Of a stretch of 64,000 bases of DNA, positions 16,852-27,040 are shown in pieces. Origin of the DNA: Gordonia polyisoprenivorans (GTDB lineage: Bacteria; Actinomycetota; Actinomycetes; Mycobacteriales; Mycobacteriaceae); NCBI RefSeq assembly GCF_017654315.1, contig NZ_CP072203.1, positions 2,728,001 through 2,792,000 of the forward strand, written 5' to 3'. The notes beneath the pieces were generated by a model, which worked only from the letters and a program-made list of their open reading frames with translations, was not told the origin of the DNA and did not search any database. The position numbers were made by a program, and so were the translations under genes. The stretch's first letter is position 1; every line of letters starts with the position of its first letter.

Positions 16852-18840
16852 CTAGGAGAGTTCGGGCTGACGGCCGAATCGCACCGACGTCAGCGGGTTG
16901 GCATCGGCAACCAGATCGTCGAAGCGATAGTTGACGATCTTGGCGATCTCGATGAGCGCGAACGACTTCTCGGAGGTCTCCGAGTTGTCCATGCGGGACC
17001 AGCCGTTGCGCAGCACGCGGTCGTAACGCTCGGTCTCGCGGGCGCAGATCACCAACGGGAACCCGAAGTGCTCCCGATAGGCGGCAGCGAGATTCACGAC
17101 GTTCTCGTGCTCGGTCTCCTCGAGGTGCGACAGACCCTTGTGGTCGACCGCGATCAGCTCGCCGGTTTCCTCGTCCTCGGCGCCGAGGTCGGGGAAGGCC
17201 TGGATGAGGTCGAGCTGTTGGGTGTCGCTGCCGGTGAGCATCGCCTCCTGGAAGGCGCTGCGCAGATCGTGGACATCGTCGAAAGGCCGCTGCTCCCAAG
17301 CCCTGTCGAGAACCCAGTCGACGCCCTGAACGACCTCGCCGAAGGTCTCGCGGAACTTCTCCCTGCTCATCGTGTTCACCTCGTCGAGCGTGATTGAGCC
17401 GCCCCCGGCGACGGCCGGTCCCTTGCTGCCGATGTGGAAGAACAGGATGTTCATCAGGATCGCGGTGATCGCACCCATGGTGATGCCGGTGGAGAAGGGG
17501 ATCTGCAGGATGCCCGGAACGGCGATGTCGACGCCGGGCAATTCCGGGACCTTGACCTCCGCCCCCTTGTCCAAGATGGTTGTCGGGGCCGACGACTGTG
17601 AGAACTGGACGTAGAGGGCCACGGCGATGGAGGTCGCGGCGATCGACAGGTTGCGGTGGTCGGTGAAGTCGACGGTCGTCAGCGTCTGGATGCCGACGAT
17701 CGCGACCGTCGCGAACATGATGAGTGCGGCGCCGCCGAGAACCGGGGAGGGGATGGACCCGACGATGTTCGCGGTCTTGGGCAGGACGCCCAGGATGATC
17801 ATGATGCCGCCGGCGCAGGCCACGACGAACCGGCTCTTGACCCCGGTCATCCGAACCAGGCCGACGTTCTCGGAGAACGCCGTGTACGGGAAGGAGTTGA
17901 AGCTGCCGCCGATGATGGTGGCGATGCCGTCGGCCCGGACGGTGGCGGCGATGTCCTCCTTGCGGATCCGTTTGCCAACGATCTCCCCGGTCGCGAAGAC
18001 CGACCCCGTCGACTCCACCGCGGTGACCATGAGTACCACGATCAGCGACACGATCGCGATGAGATCGAATCGGGGCCATCCGAAGGCGAACGGCGGGGTG
18101 AAGCCGACCCAGCTCGCCTCGGCGACCCGGTCGAAGTGGGCGTCGCCGAAACACCATGCGACGAAGGTCATCACGCCGAGGCCGAGCAGGATCGAGATGG
18201 TCGCCCAGAAGCCACGGAAGAATCGCTGCATCAGCACGATCAGGACGATGGTGCAGATGCAGTAGACGACCCACCGGCCGTTGCCCGCATCGTGTGCGCC
18301 GGTCGCGCTGTTGGGGTCGGTCACCGCATCGCCCGCACCGACCGGGATCAGGCTGATGCCGATGATCGTGATGACGGTGCCGGTGACCACCGGCGGGAAG
18401 AAGCGGATCAGCTTGGCGAAGAACGGTGCGATCAGGAAGGTGAACACGCCGGCCGAGATCACCGCGCCGTACACCGTCAGCAGGCCGACCCGACCACCAC
18501 CGTGATCGTTGGCGATCTTGATGACCGGGGCGAGCGTCGCGAAGGTGATGCCCTGCAGCAGCGGGAGCCGAACACCGATCTTCCAGATGCCGACCGCCTG
18601 CAGCAGCGAGGCGATGCCGCAGGTGAACAGGTCGGCGGTGATGAGCATGGTGAGCGCCTGATCGTCGAGCCCGATGGCGTTCGCGATCAGCAGTGGGACG
18701 AGGACGGCGCCGGCGTAGAAGGCGACCACGTGCTGGAACCCGAGGGTGACGAGTTTGCCGAACGGTGGTACCTGATCGACCGGATGGACGCGCTTGCGGC
18801 GTCCCTGGGGGGCGGCGGCCGGAGCCGAATCCGTGGCCAT
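16852..18840 (-). CDS. NCS2/NAT purine permease fused to a UraD-like domain
   Basis: 662 aa fusion. Residues 1-480 are a nucleobase:cation symporter-2 (NAT) permease with about 12-14 membrane helices. The NAT signature is ENVGLVRMTG (Asn325, Gly327, Thr332) with Glu276 in AVESTGS. Residues about 487-650 match OHCU decarboxylase (FRETFGEVVQGVDWVLDRAW, LAAAYREHFGFPLVICAR, LIEIAKIVNYRFDDLV), but the catalytic His is Phe549 (QAFPDLG) and the REQ glutamate region is changed. It probably imports urate or xanthine. The tail may be a regulatory or docking pseudoenzyme (inference). The ATG at 18840 is preferred over 18846 because AGGAG is then 7 nt away. It is first in the operon with uraD and uraH. 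Confidence 0.9.
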   Translation of the reverse strand: MATDSAPAAAPQGRRKRVHPVDQVPPFGKLVTLGFQHVVAFYAGAVLVPLLIANAIGLDDQALTMLITADLFTCGIASLLQAVGIWKIGVRLPLLQGITFATLAPVIKIANDHGGGRVGLLTVYGAVISAGVFTFLIAPFFAKLIRFFPPVVTGTVITIIGISLIPVGAGDAVTDPNSATGAHDAGNGRWVVYCICTIVLIVLMQRFFRGFWATISILLGLGVMTFVAWCFGDAHFDRVAEASWVGFTPPFAFGWPRFDLIAIVSLIVVLMVTAVESTGSVFATGEIVGKRIRKEDIAATVRADGIATIIGGSFNSFPYTAFSENVGLVRMTGVKSRFVVACAGGIMIILGVLPKTANIVGSIPSPVLGGAALIMFATVAIVGIQTLTTVDFTDHRNLSIAATSIAVALYVQFSQSSAPTTILDKGAEVKVPELPGVDIAVPGILQIPFSTGITMGAITAILMNILFFHIGSKGPAVAGGGSITLDEVNTMSREKFRETFGEVVQGVDWVLDRAWEQRPFDDVHDLRSAFQEAMLTGSDTQQLDLIQAFPDLGAEDEETGELIAVDHKGLSHLEETEHENVVNLAAAYREHFGFPLVICARETERYDRVLRNGWSRMDNSETSEKSFALIEIAKIVNYRFDDLVADANPLTSVRFGRQPELS

Positions 18841-19041
18841 CGACATACTCCTCGTGACGGTGAGATCATGGCTGCCGGTGAGCCGACGGCGTAGCGCACG
18901 TCCGGCCCACCGGCAGGTAAATAGTGGACCCCCACAACCGATTCGGCGACCGCGCGATCGTATATTGCGCCGGAGTAAATCGGGCATCGCCGACATCGAG
19001 ACCTCATCGGTTCGCCCGGCCGAGGACAGTGGTGGGAGGGT

Positions 19042-19614
19042 GTGCGGGGCCGAGCGGCGGAGGTGGATGCGGTGGTGGTGGGAGCGGTGCTCGCCGCCGG
19101 GGCCGGCCGGCGATACGGAATGCCGAAAATACTTGCCGAACAAGGTCTTTGGCTTGACAATGCGGTGCGCGCGCTGAGTGCGGGAGGCTGCGGTGAGGTG
19201 GTCGTCGCCATGGGCGCGGCGATCGTCACGCCGCCGGGCCGGGCGACGGCGATCGTCGTCGAGGACTGGGTTATCGGTCTGTCGGCGAGCGTGCGCGCGG
19301 TGCTGTGCGCGCCGGTGGTTCGGGAGGATCCGGGCGGCGTGGTTTTACATGTTGTTGACATGCCCGATGTCACCGCGGCGGTGGTTTCCCGGATCGTGGA
19401 AATCGCTGCGGGCGTACCGGAGAAGATCGTGCGCGCGGTCTACCACGGACGGCCCGGCCATCCGGTCCTACTCGGTGCCGATCACCTCGACGGCGTCCTC
19501 GCCTCGCTCGACGGGGATGTGGGTGCGGCACGTTATCTTCGGGCGCACCCCGAGATCGTCGAGTCGGTCGAATGCGGTGATCTGGCCTCCGGCGTCGACC
19601 GGGACGAACCGTAG
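19042..19614 (+). CDS. MocA-like molybdopterin nucleotidyltransferase
   Basis: 190 aa MobA/MocA-type NTP transferase. The nucleotide loop GAVLAAGAGRRYGMPK is near residues 14-29, the metal-binding DMPD in the middle, and GRPGHPVLLG near 150. It probably attaches CMP (or GMP) to molybdopterin for a xanthine dehydrogenase-type enzyme, which fits its position divergent from the urate operon (inference). A GTG at 19042 follows GGGAG closely. A GTG at 19063 (VDAVVVG) gives a length closer to the family start and is an alternative. The substrate-binding middle is somewhat short, so function is moderate confidence. Confidence 0.75.
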   Translation: MRGRAAEVDAVVVGAVLAAGAGRRYGMPKILAEQGLWLDNAVRALSAGGCGEVVVAMGAAIVTPPGRATAIVVEDWVIGLSASVRAVLCAPVVREDPGGVVLHVVDMPDVTAAVVSRIVEIAAGVPEKIVRAVYHGRPGHPVLLGADHLDGVLASLDGDVGAARYLRAHPEIVESVECGDLASGVDRDEP

Positions 19615-19619
19615 CGGCC

Positions 19620-20003
19620 TCAGAGGGCCGGGATGGCGTCGGTGATCACCCCGTCAGGGGAGAGTTCACCGACGGTGAGATCTAGTGCGCCGCGCGCGAA
19701 TCGGGCAACCGGCCCGACCGCGGCAGCCAACGCCGCATGGTGACCGGTGCGGCAGCGGCCGACGATCGAGGCCGTCCCCGCCGTCGGGAGGACGCCGATG
19801 ACGGCGAGCAGTTCACCGGTGGTCGGTTCGCACACCGCCCACACGTAGCCGGTGTCATCGCGCCACGCGGCATCGGTGGCGGCGACATAGGCCGCGGGAT
19901 CGGCGATCCCCAGATCGGACAACGCCGGGACGTCGGTGATCCGCTCGTCGGCACGAAGCCCACGCAGATACCACGTCCCGGCGTTGATCTCGACGGGTTC
20001 CAT
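19620..20003 (-). CDS. Small GNAT-like protein, possibly truncated
   Basis: 127 aa. The N-terminal two thirds (WYLRGLRADERITDVPAL, YVWAVCEPTTGELLAVIGVLP) resemble the first strands of a RimJ/RimL-type N-acetyltransferase. The acetyl-CoA binding loop (R/QxxGxG/A) is not recognisable, and the C-terminal third (AALAAAVGPVARFARGAL) looks different. It may be a degenerate or substrate-domain-only acetyltransferase found in actinobacteria. It is convergent with the MocA-like gene (5-nt gap) and lies 13 nt downstream of accA3, possibly in its transcript. Function is unknown. Confidence 0.6.
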   Translation of the reverse strand: MEPVEINAGTWYLRGLRADERITDVPALSDLGIADPAAYVAATDAAWRDDTGYVWAVCEPTTGELLAVIGVLPTAGTASIVGRCRTGHHAALAAAVGPVARFARGALDLTVGELSPDGVITDAIPAL

Positions 20004-20016
20004 TCGGTGGAGGTGA

Positions 20017-21810
20017 CTACTTCAGTTCGAGCAGCACGGTGCCCTGGGTGACGGCGGCACCCGGCTCGATGCTCAAACCCGTCACCACGCCGTCCTTGTG
20101 GGCGGTGACCGGGTTCTCCATCTTCATCGCCTCGAGCACGACGACGAGTTCGCCCGCGGCGACCGTCTGGCCCTCTTCGACGGCGACCTTGACCACGGTG
20201 CCCTGCATGGGTGCGGCCACGGCGTCACCGGAGACGGCGGCGCCCCCACCCTTCTTGCGCGAGCGGGCCTTGGGCTTGCGGCGGATGACCCCGTTGGCCG
20301 AACCGCCACCGCCGCCGAGTGCCAGATCGCCGGGCAACGCGACCTCGACGCGGCGTCCGCCGACCTCGACGACCACCTTCTGGCGCGGAGCGGCCTCGTC
20401 GTCCTCGATCGGCTCGCCACCGGTGTACGGCTCGATCGGGTTCTCCCAATCGGTTTCGATCCACTTGGTGTAGACGTCGAAGGTCTCCACACCGTTGTCG
20501 TCGGTGTGCCCGAGGAACGCCGGATTGCTCACGATGTGCCGGTGGAACGGCAGCACCGTGGCCAGACCCTCGACCTCGTACTCGGCGAGCGCACGCCGAG
20601 CACGCTCGAGCGCCTGCTCGCGGTTCTCGCCGACGACGATCAGCTTGGCCAGCATCGAGTCGAACTGGCCGCCGATCACATCACCCTCGACGACGCCGGA
20701 ATCGACGCGGACGCCCGGGCCCGAGGGCTCGCGGTACCTGGTGATCGGTCCGGGTGCGGGCAGGAAGTTGCGGCCCGGGTCCTCGCCGTTGATCCGGAAC
20801 TCGAAGGCGTGACCACGCGGGGTCGGATCCTCGGAGAACTCCAGCTTCTCGCCGTTGGCGATACGGAACTGCTGACGGACGAGGTCGATGCCCGCGGTCT
20901 CCTCGGTCACCGGGTGCTCGACCTGCAGTCGCGTGTTGACCTCGAGGAAGGAGACGAGGCCGTCGGCGCCGACAAGGAACTCCACCGTGCCCGCGCCGTA
21001 ATAGCCGGCCTCGCGGCAGATCGCCTTGGCCGACTCGTGGATCTTGGTGCGCTGCTCATCGGTCAGGAACGGCGCGGGGGCCTCCTCGACCAGCTTCTGG
21101 AAGCGGCGCTGCAGCGAGCAGTCGCGCGTACCGGCGACCACCACGTTGCCGTGGGTGTCGGCGATGACCTGGGCCTCGACATGGCGGGCCTTGTCGAGAT
21201 AGCGCTCGACGAAGCACTCGCCGCGGCCGAACGCGGCGACGGCCTCGCGGGTCGCCGACTCGAACAGGTGCGGGATCTCCTCGATGGTGTAGGCGACCTT
21301 CATGCCGCGACCACCACCACCGAAGGCGGCCTTGATCGCGACCGGCACACCGTGCTCCTTGGCGAACGCGACGACCTCGTCGGCGTCCTTGACCGGGTCC
21401 TTGGTGCCCGGTGCCATCGGCGCGTTGGCCTTCAGGGCGATGTGGCGGGCGGTGACCTTGTCACCGAGATCGCGGATGGACTGCGGCGACGGGCCGATCC
21501 AGATCAGCCCGGCGTCGAGGACGGCCTGGGCGAAGTCGGCGTTCTCCGAGAGGAAGCCGTAGCCGGGATGCACGGCGTTGGCGCCGGACTTGGCGGCCGC
21601 GTCGAGGATCTTGTCGAACACCAGATAGGACTCGGCGGAGGTCTGACCACCGAGGGCGAAGGCCTCATCGGCGAGCTTCACGAACAACGCGTCGGCGTCG
21701 GGCTCGGCGTAGACGGCGACACTGGGGATGCCGGCGTCACGGGCTGCGCGAATGACACGTACCGCGATCTCGCCACGATTGGCGATGAGGACCTTGCTGA
21801 TTGTGGGCAC
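20017..21810 (-). CDS. accA3: AccA3, biotin carboxylase/biotin carrier alpha subunit of acyl-CoA carboxylase
   Basis: 597 aa fused biotin carboxylase and BCCP, the same length class as mycobacterial AccA3 (about 600). Biotin carboxylase starts with [14 protein letters not shown]. The ATP-grasp glycine loop is [13 protein letters not shown] and the catalytic region [15 protein letters not shown] poorly conserved linker contains [14 protein letters not shown]. The biotinyl domain ends the protein with [10 protein letters not shown], where the Lys is biotinylated. It works with AccD subunits and AccE to make malonyl- and methylmalonyl-CoA for fatty and mycolic acid synthesis. The GTG at 21810 has AGGAG 7 nt upstream. 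BirA (28793) should modify it. Confidence 0.96.
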   Translation of the reverse strand: MPTISKVLIANRGEIAVRVIRAARDAGIPSVAVYAEPDADALFVKLADEAFALGGQTSAESYLVFDKILDAAAKSGANAVHPGYGFLSENADFAQAVLDAGLIWIGPSPQSIRDLGDKVTARHIALKANAPMAPGTKDPVKDADEVVAFAKEHGVPVAIKAAFGGGGRGMKVAYTIEEIPHLFESATREAVAAFGRGECFVERYLDKARHVEAQVIADTHGNVVVAGTRDCSLQRRFQKLVEEAPAPFLTDEQRTKIHESAKAICREAGYYGAGTVEFLVGADGLVSFLEVNTRLQVEHPVTEETAGIDLVRQQFRIANGEKLEFSEDPTPRGHAFEFRINGEDPGRNFLPAPGPITRYREPSGPGVRVDSGVVEGDVIGGQFDSMLAKLIVVGENREQALERARRALAEYEVEGLATVLPFHRHIVSNPAFLGHTDDNGVETFDVYTKWIETDWENPIEPYTGGEPIEDDEAAPRQKVVVEVGGRRVEVALPGDLALGGGGGSANGVIRRKPKARSRKKGGGAAVSGDAVAAPMQGTVVKVAVEEGQTVAAGELVVVLEAMKMENPVTAHKDGVVTGLSIEPGAAVTQGTVLLELK

Positions 21811-22023
21811 TGTTGTTCTCCTGGGCCATACATCGAGGTGCACCGCGCCCCCGGGGTGCGGCACACACGGTGTTCGTCGGCGACCGTGTGCGGCGCCGTG
21901 GGGATTGAACTGCCACCCGCGGGGGGTGGTTCCGCGAGCGACATCGCGCACCCCCTGGAGGTTAGGGGGCGTGCTCCGGGCTTCACACTAACGCACCGAG
22001 CAATCGTTCGGTGGAGGTGGTTG

Positions 22024-23517
22024 TCACATCCGCGCGTTGAATGTGCTCTCGTCGGCCAGAGCATGCACGATACGGGCGAAACCGCGAAGCAACTCGGGCA
22101 CCGGCCCGCTGCGGTCGAGGGGGTCCCGGTCGGGATGGGCGCCGTCGAATCGCGTGTCGTCGGGCCCGGCGGCCTCCCCGACGGCCGGATCGGCCGGGAA
22201 CCGGGCCGAATACCGCAATCCCGACGGAGTCCGATTGATCCAGATCAGGACTTCCTCCGCGGAGTACGAGTGGCTGCGGAGCACGGTGGCCCGGCCCGCG
22301 TCGGCCACGGCGGCGCCCGGTGCGTACCGGGTGTCGATGAAGGAGATCACGAAGCGCGGTTCGCCGCGGTAGCCGATCAGCTCGGCGACGCGCAGAAACG
22401 GCAGCGACGCCCCCTGCCGGGAGCGTTTGAGCTCGGTGGTCGCGCGGGCGACGGTCTGATCGAAGGTCGGCGAGCCCGTCATGTCGAGCCAGAAGGGTGC
22501 GACCGCGACATACCAGCCCAGCGACGTCAGCCATCGGGCCTCGTCGCGGGTGTGGCGCGGCAGGACGCACCGGAACTCGGGGTCACCGGTCAGGCTCTGA
22601 TGAACCATCGCGAAGGCCGCCAGCACCCCCGCGGTCAGCGAGCCGCCCGCCTCCGAACACACCGCCGTGAACTTGTTGGCGGTGGTGTCGTCGGCGATCA
22701 CGCCCGACACCGACTCCTGGGGGAGCAGCGGGGACTCGTTGTCCGAGTCGTCGGGCTCCGGGGTGGGCGCGGGGGCCATGCGCAGCGCGCGCGGCATGTC
22801 GCCCGGCCCGGCCTGGAGAAAGCCGTGCCAGGTGGCCACCGCCGGATGGTCGGCCCCGGTCTGATCGGCTTGTCGCCGCTCGGCGGCACTGAAATCGACG
22901 TAGCTGCCGACCTCGGGCAGCGTGAGCTCGGTGTGGTCGCGCGCCGAGCGGTAGAACGCCGTCAACTCGTGTTGCGCCATGATCAGCGAATAGCCGTCGA
23001 CGAGCGAATGGTCGGCGGCGAACAGCAGCGTGAACGACGACTCCCGTCCGACGGTGGCGAACATGTACGCCGGCCAGTGCAGCGGCGCGGTCGCACGGTC
23101 GAACGAGCCCGCGATCTGTTCGACGAGCGGCCCCGACTCGTTGTACCAGCCGATCCGGCCCATCTTGAGTTCGACGGTGCCCGCCGGCGTCGACAGACGG
23201 GCCAGTCCGTCATGCTTGATGACCACGTGGCTGCGCAGCACCTCGTGACGATCGATCCAGCGCCGCAACGCCGTTCGTAGCGCCGGAATCGACAGCGGCT
23301 CGTCGAAGTGGATCTGCAGACCCAGCCACGACTCACGCCCACCCTCCCGGCGGGTGCGGACGCGATACTCGAAGGCCCCCCGCAGGTGTTGTTCGTGATT
23401 GTGTGAGGTCAGCCGCGGATCGCGACTCCACTTACCCAGGCCGCCGGGCACATAGGGGGTCCACTCCACGAGGCCACCTGGTTCGATCGGCTCCTCGAGG
23501 ATCTGGATGAACTTCAT
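22024..23517 (-). CDS. PapA-like condensation-fold acyltransferase
   Basis: 497 aa protein of the chloramphenicol-acetyltransferase/condensation-domain superfamily. The active motif reads DHSLVDG (Asp169, His170, Asp174, Gly175), the DHxxxDG variant seen in mycobacterial PapA1/PapA2-type glycolipid acyltransferases, with the general-base His present. Other marks are the [13 protein letters not shown] helix and a C-terminal [10 protein letters not shown] strand. It probably esterifies an acyl chain to a glycolipid such as trehalose (inference). There is no polyketide synthase or MmpL neighbour. It overlaps the SufE-like gene by 4 nt (ATGA), so it is translated from the sseA-sufE message and sits between genes that are adjacent in mycobacteria. 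Confidence 0.82.
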   Translation of the reverse strand: MKFIQILEEPIEPGGLVEWTPYVPGGLGKWSRDPRLTSHNHEQHLRGAFEYRVRTRREGGRESWLGLQIHFDEPLSIPALRTALRRWIDRHEVLRSHVVIKHDGLARLSTPAGTVELKMGRIGWYNESGPLVEQIAGSFDRATAPLHWPAYMFATVGRESSFTLLFAADHSLVDGYSLIMAQHELTAFYRSARDHTELTLPEVGSYVDFSAAERRQADQTGADHPAVATWHGFLQAGPGDMPRALRMAPAPTPEPDDSDNESPLLPQESVSGVIADDTTANKFTAVCSEAGGSLTAGVLAAFAMVHQSLTGDPEFRCVLPRHTRDEARWLTSLGWYVAVAPFWLDMTGSPTFDQTVARATTELKRSRQGASLPFLRVAELIGYRGEPRFVISFIDTRYAPGAAVADAGRATVLRSHSYSAEEVLIWINRTPSGLRYSARFPADPAVGEAAGPDDTRFDGAHPDRDPLDRSGPVPELLRGFARIVHALADESTFNARM

Positions 23518-23969
23518 CCCGTCGGCCCGGCAGGGGCGTGCGGCCCGGTTCCGGTCTGGCGGCCGACCTGGGCCTTGATCCGACCGAGCATTCCGGCCAT
23601 GCCGCGTAATCGCAACGGACTCACCGCTTTACCGAGACCGAGGTCGTAGTAGAAGTCGGCCGGGACGTCGAGGATCGTCTGCGCCGACTCGCCGTCGAGG
23701 CCCTGATGGAGGATCGAGGCGAAACCGCGGGTCGTAGGCGCCTCGCGGGGCGCGCTGAAATACAGGCGGACGGCGTCCGGGTCGTGGGCATCGACCGACA
23801 GGAAGACCGGGGACTGGCACTCCGGTACCGGTTCCATCGCCTCCGTCGTCAGTTCGGTGGGAAGCTCCGGAAGTTCTCCCGCAAACTCCAACAGCAGCGT
23901 GACCTTGTCCGAATCATCCAGGGCGGCAAAGTCATCGACGATCTCGGCGAGGGCTGCGGGCAGGCTCAT
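23514..23969 (-). CDS. SufE-family sulfur acceptor protein
   Basis: 151 aa SufE-like protein (Fe-S cluster assembly, sulfur transfer from a desulfurase). The reactive Cys51 is in PECQSPVFL, followed by [21 protein letters not shown] and [16 protein letters not shown], all typical. It probably takes persulfide from SufS or from the adjacent sulfurtransferase SseA (inference from the conserved pairing). The ATG at 23969 lies 28 nt after the sseA stop. The stop overlaps the next start. This gene corresponds to Rv3284 in the M. tuberculosis order. Confidence 0.92.
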   Translation of the reverse strand: MSLPAALAEIVDDFAALDDSDKVTLLLEFAGELPELPTELTTEAMEPVPECQSPVFLSVDAHDPDAVRLYFSAPREAPTTRGFASILHQGLDGESAQTILDVPADFYYDLGLGKAVSPLRLRGMAGMLGRIKAQVGRQTGTGPHAPAGPTG

Positions 23970-23997
23970 GACAGTTCTGGCCGCTCGCCGGAAGTCG

Positions 23998-24894
<897 letters not shown>

Positions 24895-25062
24895 CTGGAG
24901 ATCCCCTCCCAGGGTGGTGACTGATCAGGATGTGTCCACGACACACCCCGGAGGCCTGCGCGGTCCCCGTGGAGAGCCTACCCAGTGGCGACCACACGCG
25001 TGCGCACAAGCCGGGTGTCATTCGACTGGTGACAAGAACGTGGCATGCCACGCCGGAATTGC

Positions 25063-25068
25063 TACGTT
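25063..25068 (+). promoter_or_regulatory. -10 element (TACGTT) of a leaderless transcript
   Basis: TACGTT lies 7 nt before the ATG at 25076 and supports that start for the lipoprotein gene. Confidence 0.55.
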
Positions 25069-25075
25069 CGTCGCC

Positions 25076-26080
25076 ATGATCCGCCCTGGGGTGTCACGGC
25101 GCCGGTTGCGCGCCGTCCTGACCGTGTTGCTCGTCGCCGTGTCGATCGCTGCCCTGGCGGGTTGCTCGGGGAACGGGGGTGGCGGGGATTCGACGAGCGC
25201 GACGACCTCCACCGCGACGACCTCGACCACGGGTAGTCGCACGGCCTCGTCGCCGGCGAGTACCCCGCAGGCGAACGGAGCCGTCCCCGGGCTCTGCACG
25301 CGGAGTCGATGCCCGGGCCTGCCGGTACCCTCGGCCGCCCTGATGACCGGTGCGATCACCCGCGACAACGCGCAGCAGAAGGTCTCCGGCTACCTGACCT
25401 CGGTGCTCGACGATCTCGACAGCACCTGGACACCGTGGTTCCGCGAACTCGGGTGGGGTGACCCCGCCCCGGGGCGTGTGCTGGTCGAGGCCGGTGACAC
25501 CTACCGGTCCGGCTGCGAGGACGCCGACGGTGCGATCGTCGTCGCTTCCGATACGCCCAACGCGTTCTTCTGTGGTGTGGACAAGGCCCGCGATGGAGCC
25601 GGAACTCGGGTCGAGGGATCGGTGATCCTGCCCGTCGAGGCGTTCGTCGGGATCTGGACCGGCACGTTCCTCGTGGAGGGCCCATTGGATTCGATCGGCG
25701 GATTCCAGGGTGAGTTCACCGCGGCGACGGTGGTCGCGCACGAGTACGGGCATGCGGTCGTCGATCGGATCCTTCGCGCAGGTCGCCTGTCGGACTCGCG
25801 GGGGCCGCGGGGGGAGAACTCCGAACTCATCGCCGACTGTCTCGCCGGGAACTGGGCGGCCACCGTGCTACGGCGAGATGAGCTGTCGGCCACCGACATC
25901 GTGCAGGCGGTGACCCTGATCCAGAAGATCGGTGATCCGCAGCCGGGACAGGGGCACGGCACCTCGGCCCAGCGGATCGCGGCGATCTCCCGAGGATTCT
26001 TCGGTGGGTCGGTCAGCGGCGGCGGTCAGGGCCAGCCGATCGGATGTCTGGCCGAGTACTGGCCGGAGGAGTTCGGCTGA
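25076..26080 (+). CDS. Secreted lipoprotein metallopeptidase (HEYGH)
   Basis: 334 aa. A basic N-terminus and hydrophobic helix end in the lipobox LAGC (Cys30), followed by a Ser/Thr/Gly-rich linker (about 31-75). The body contains a zinc-peptidase helix HEYGH (His222, Glu223, His226) and a downstream ENSELIADCLAGNWA, where an acidic residue may be the third metal ligand. This pattern is that of neutral zinc metallopeptidases related to YpfJ/KPN_00494 type proteins. Substrate is unknown. An extracellular envelope-protein role is likely. It is inserted between sseA and maf, which are neighbours in mycobacteria. Confidence 0.85.
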   Translation: MIRPGVSRRRLRAVLTVLLVAVSIAALAGCSGNGGGGDSTSATTSTATTSTTGSRTASSPASTPQANGAVPGLCTRSRCPGLPVPSAALMTGAITRDNAQQKVSGYLTSVLDDLDSTWTPWFRELGWGDPAPGRVLVEAGDTYRSGCEDADGAIVVASDTPNAFFCGVDKARDGAGTRVEGSVILPVEAFVGIWTGTFLVEGPLDSIGGFQGEFTAATVVAHEYGHAVVDRILRAGRLSDSRGPRGENSELIADCLAGNWAATVLRRDELSATDIVQAVTLIQKIGDPQPGQGHGTSAQRIAAISRGFFGGSVSGGGQGQPIGCLAEYWPEEFG

Positions 26081-26112
26081 GGGCGTCGAGGAAGAACCGA
26101 TCGACCCCCGGC

Positions 26113-26793
26113 TCACCAGAGTTCGGCGACGCCGATCCCGACTCGACGTAACAGTCGGCGCACGGTGGGCAGACCGATTCCGAGCACCGAGGATGGATCG
26201 CCGTCGATGGCGTCGACGAACCAGCCGCCGAGACCGTCGAGGGTGAAGCCTCCGGCAACCTCCAGCGGCTCGCCGGTGGCCACATACGCCTCGATCTCGG
26301 CATCGTCGAGATCGGCGAAATCGATGGTGGTCGAGGCGGTTTCCGACGCCGATGCGACGACGTCGAGGCCGCGCAGCACCGCGAGGTGGTGGCCGGTGAG
26401 CAACTCCGCCGACTGTCCGCGGACCCGCTTCCACTGGGCGATCGCGACGTCGGGTGTATGCGGTTTCCCGGTGAGCGCACCCCGGAACAGCAGCATCGAG
26501 TCGCAGGTCAACACGACCGTGTCGGGCATCGAAGCATCCTGTGCCGCAGCCGATTCCGAGCCGTCGCGTTCGGCGACCAGGGTGGCGACGACGGCGTCGG
26601 ACTTGGCCATCGCGAGACGGGCGACGACGTCGCTCGGCGGAACCCCGGTCAGGTCGTCGAGGATGGCGTCTTCGTCGACGTCGGAGACCAGCACGCGCGG
26701 ATGCACACCGGCGCGGGTCAGGACCGACAGGCGGGCCGGGGAGGCCGAACCGAGGACGACGTCGTGACGACGAGTGCTGCCGGCGGGGTTCAC
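26113..26793 (-). CDS. maf: Maf nucleotide pyrophosphatase
   Basis: 226 aa Maf/HAM1-type enzyme that hydrolyses non-canonical NTPs. The N-terminal VVLGSASPARLSVLTRAG matches the SxSPRR loop (here SASPAR). VVLTCDSMLLF is the catalytic DS segment. EIEAYVATGEPLEVAGGF is the family's Y-x-TGEP-x-x-KAG motif, with a Val-Ala-Gly variant. A GTG at 26793 lies 4 nt after the accE stop, so maf is at the end of the accD5-accE operon. About 30 residues near 110-125 are extra acidic/low-complexity sequence compared with compact Maf proteins. Confidence 0.92.
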   Translation of the reverse strand: MNPAGSTRRHDVVLGSASPARLSVLTRAGVHPRVLVSDVDEDAILDDLTGVPPSDVVARLAMAKSDAVVATLVAERDGSESAAAQDASMPDTVVLTCDSMLLFRGALTGKPHTPDVAIAQWKRVRGQSAELLTGHHLAVLRGLDVVASASETASTTIDFADLDDAEIEAYVATGEPLEVAGGFTLDGLGGWFVDAIDGDPSSVLGIGLPTVRRLLRRVGIGVAELW

Positions 26794-26797
26794 CCGA

Positions 26798-27040
26798 TCA
26801 GTATCGCAAGTTGGTGAAGCTACCCGGCCCACCCCATTGCGGGCGGAGCCGATCGATCGCGCTGCCCCAGTCGTCGCGGATCGCGGGGGTCTGCTCCCCG
26901 CCGCCACCGGAGGACGCGGCGGCGAGAACGGCGACCAACGCGGCCACGTCCTCGTCGGTCGGATTGCCGCGTACGACGGTGAGGAACGGCTTCGCCGGGG
27001 CTTCCGAACTCTCTGCTCCGGTCTGCTCCGAGGCGCTCAC
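26798..27040 (-). CDS. accE: AccE, epsilon subunit of acyl-CoA carboxylase
   Basis: 80 aa. The core [21 protein letters not shown] is diagnostic of the actinobacterial AccE/epsilon family, followed by a Gly-rich linker and a C-terminal [18 protein letters not shown] segment. It stabilises the AccA3-AccD5 complex. The start is GTG at 27040, overlapping the accD5 stop (GTGA), a translational-coupling arrangement. The first 15 residues are low complexity ([14 protein letters not shown]). Confidence 0.93.
   Translation of the reverse strand: MSASEQTGAESSEAPAKPFLTVVRGNPTDEDVAALVAVLAAASSGGGGEQTPAIRDDWGSAIDRLRPQWGGPGSFTNLRY

Noticed and set aside
20098..23280. Very long reading (about 1060 codons) on the plus strand
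   Set aside because: It lies opposite accA3 and the PapA-like gene, which have clear families. It is an antisense artefact of high GC in third codon positions and has no recognisable domains.
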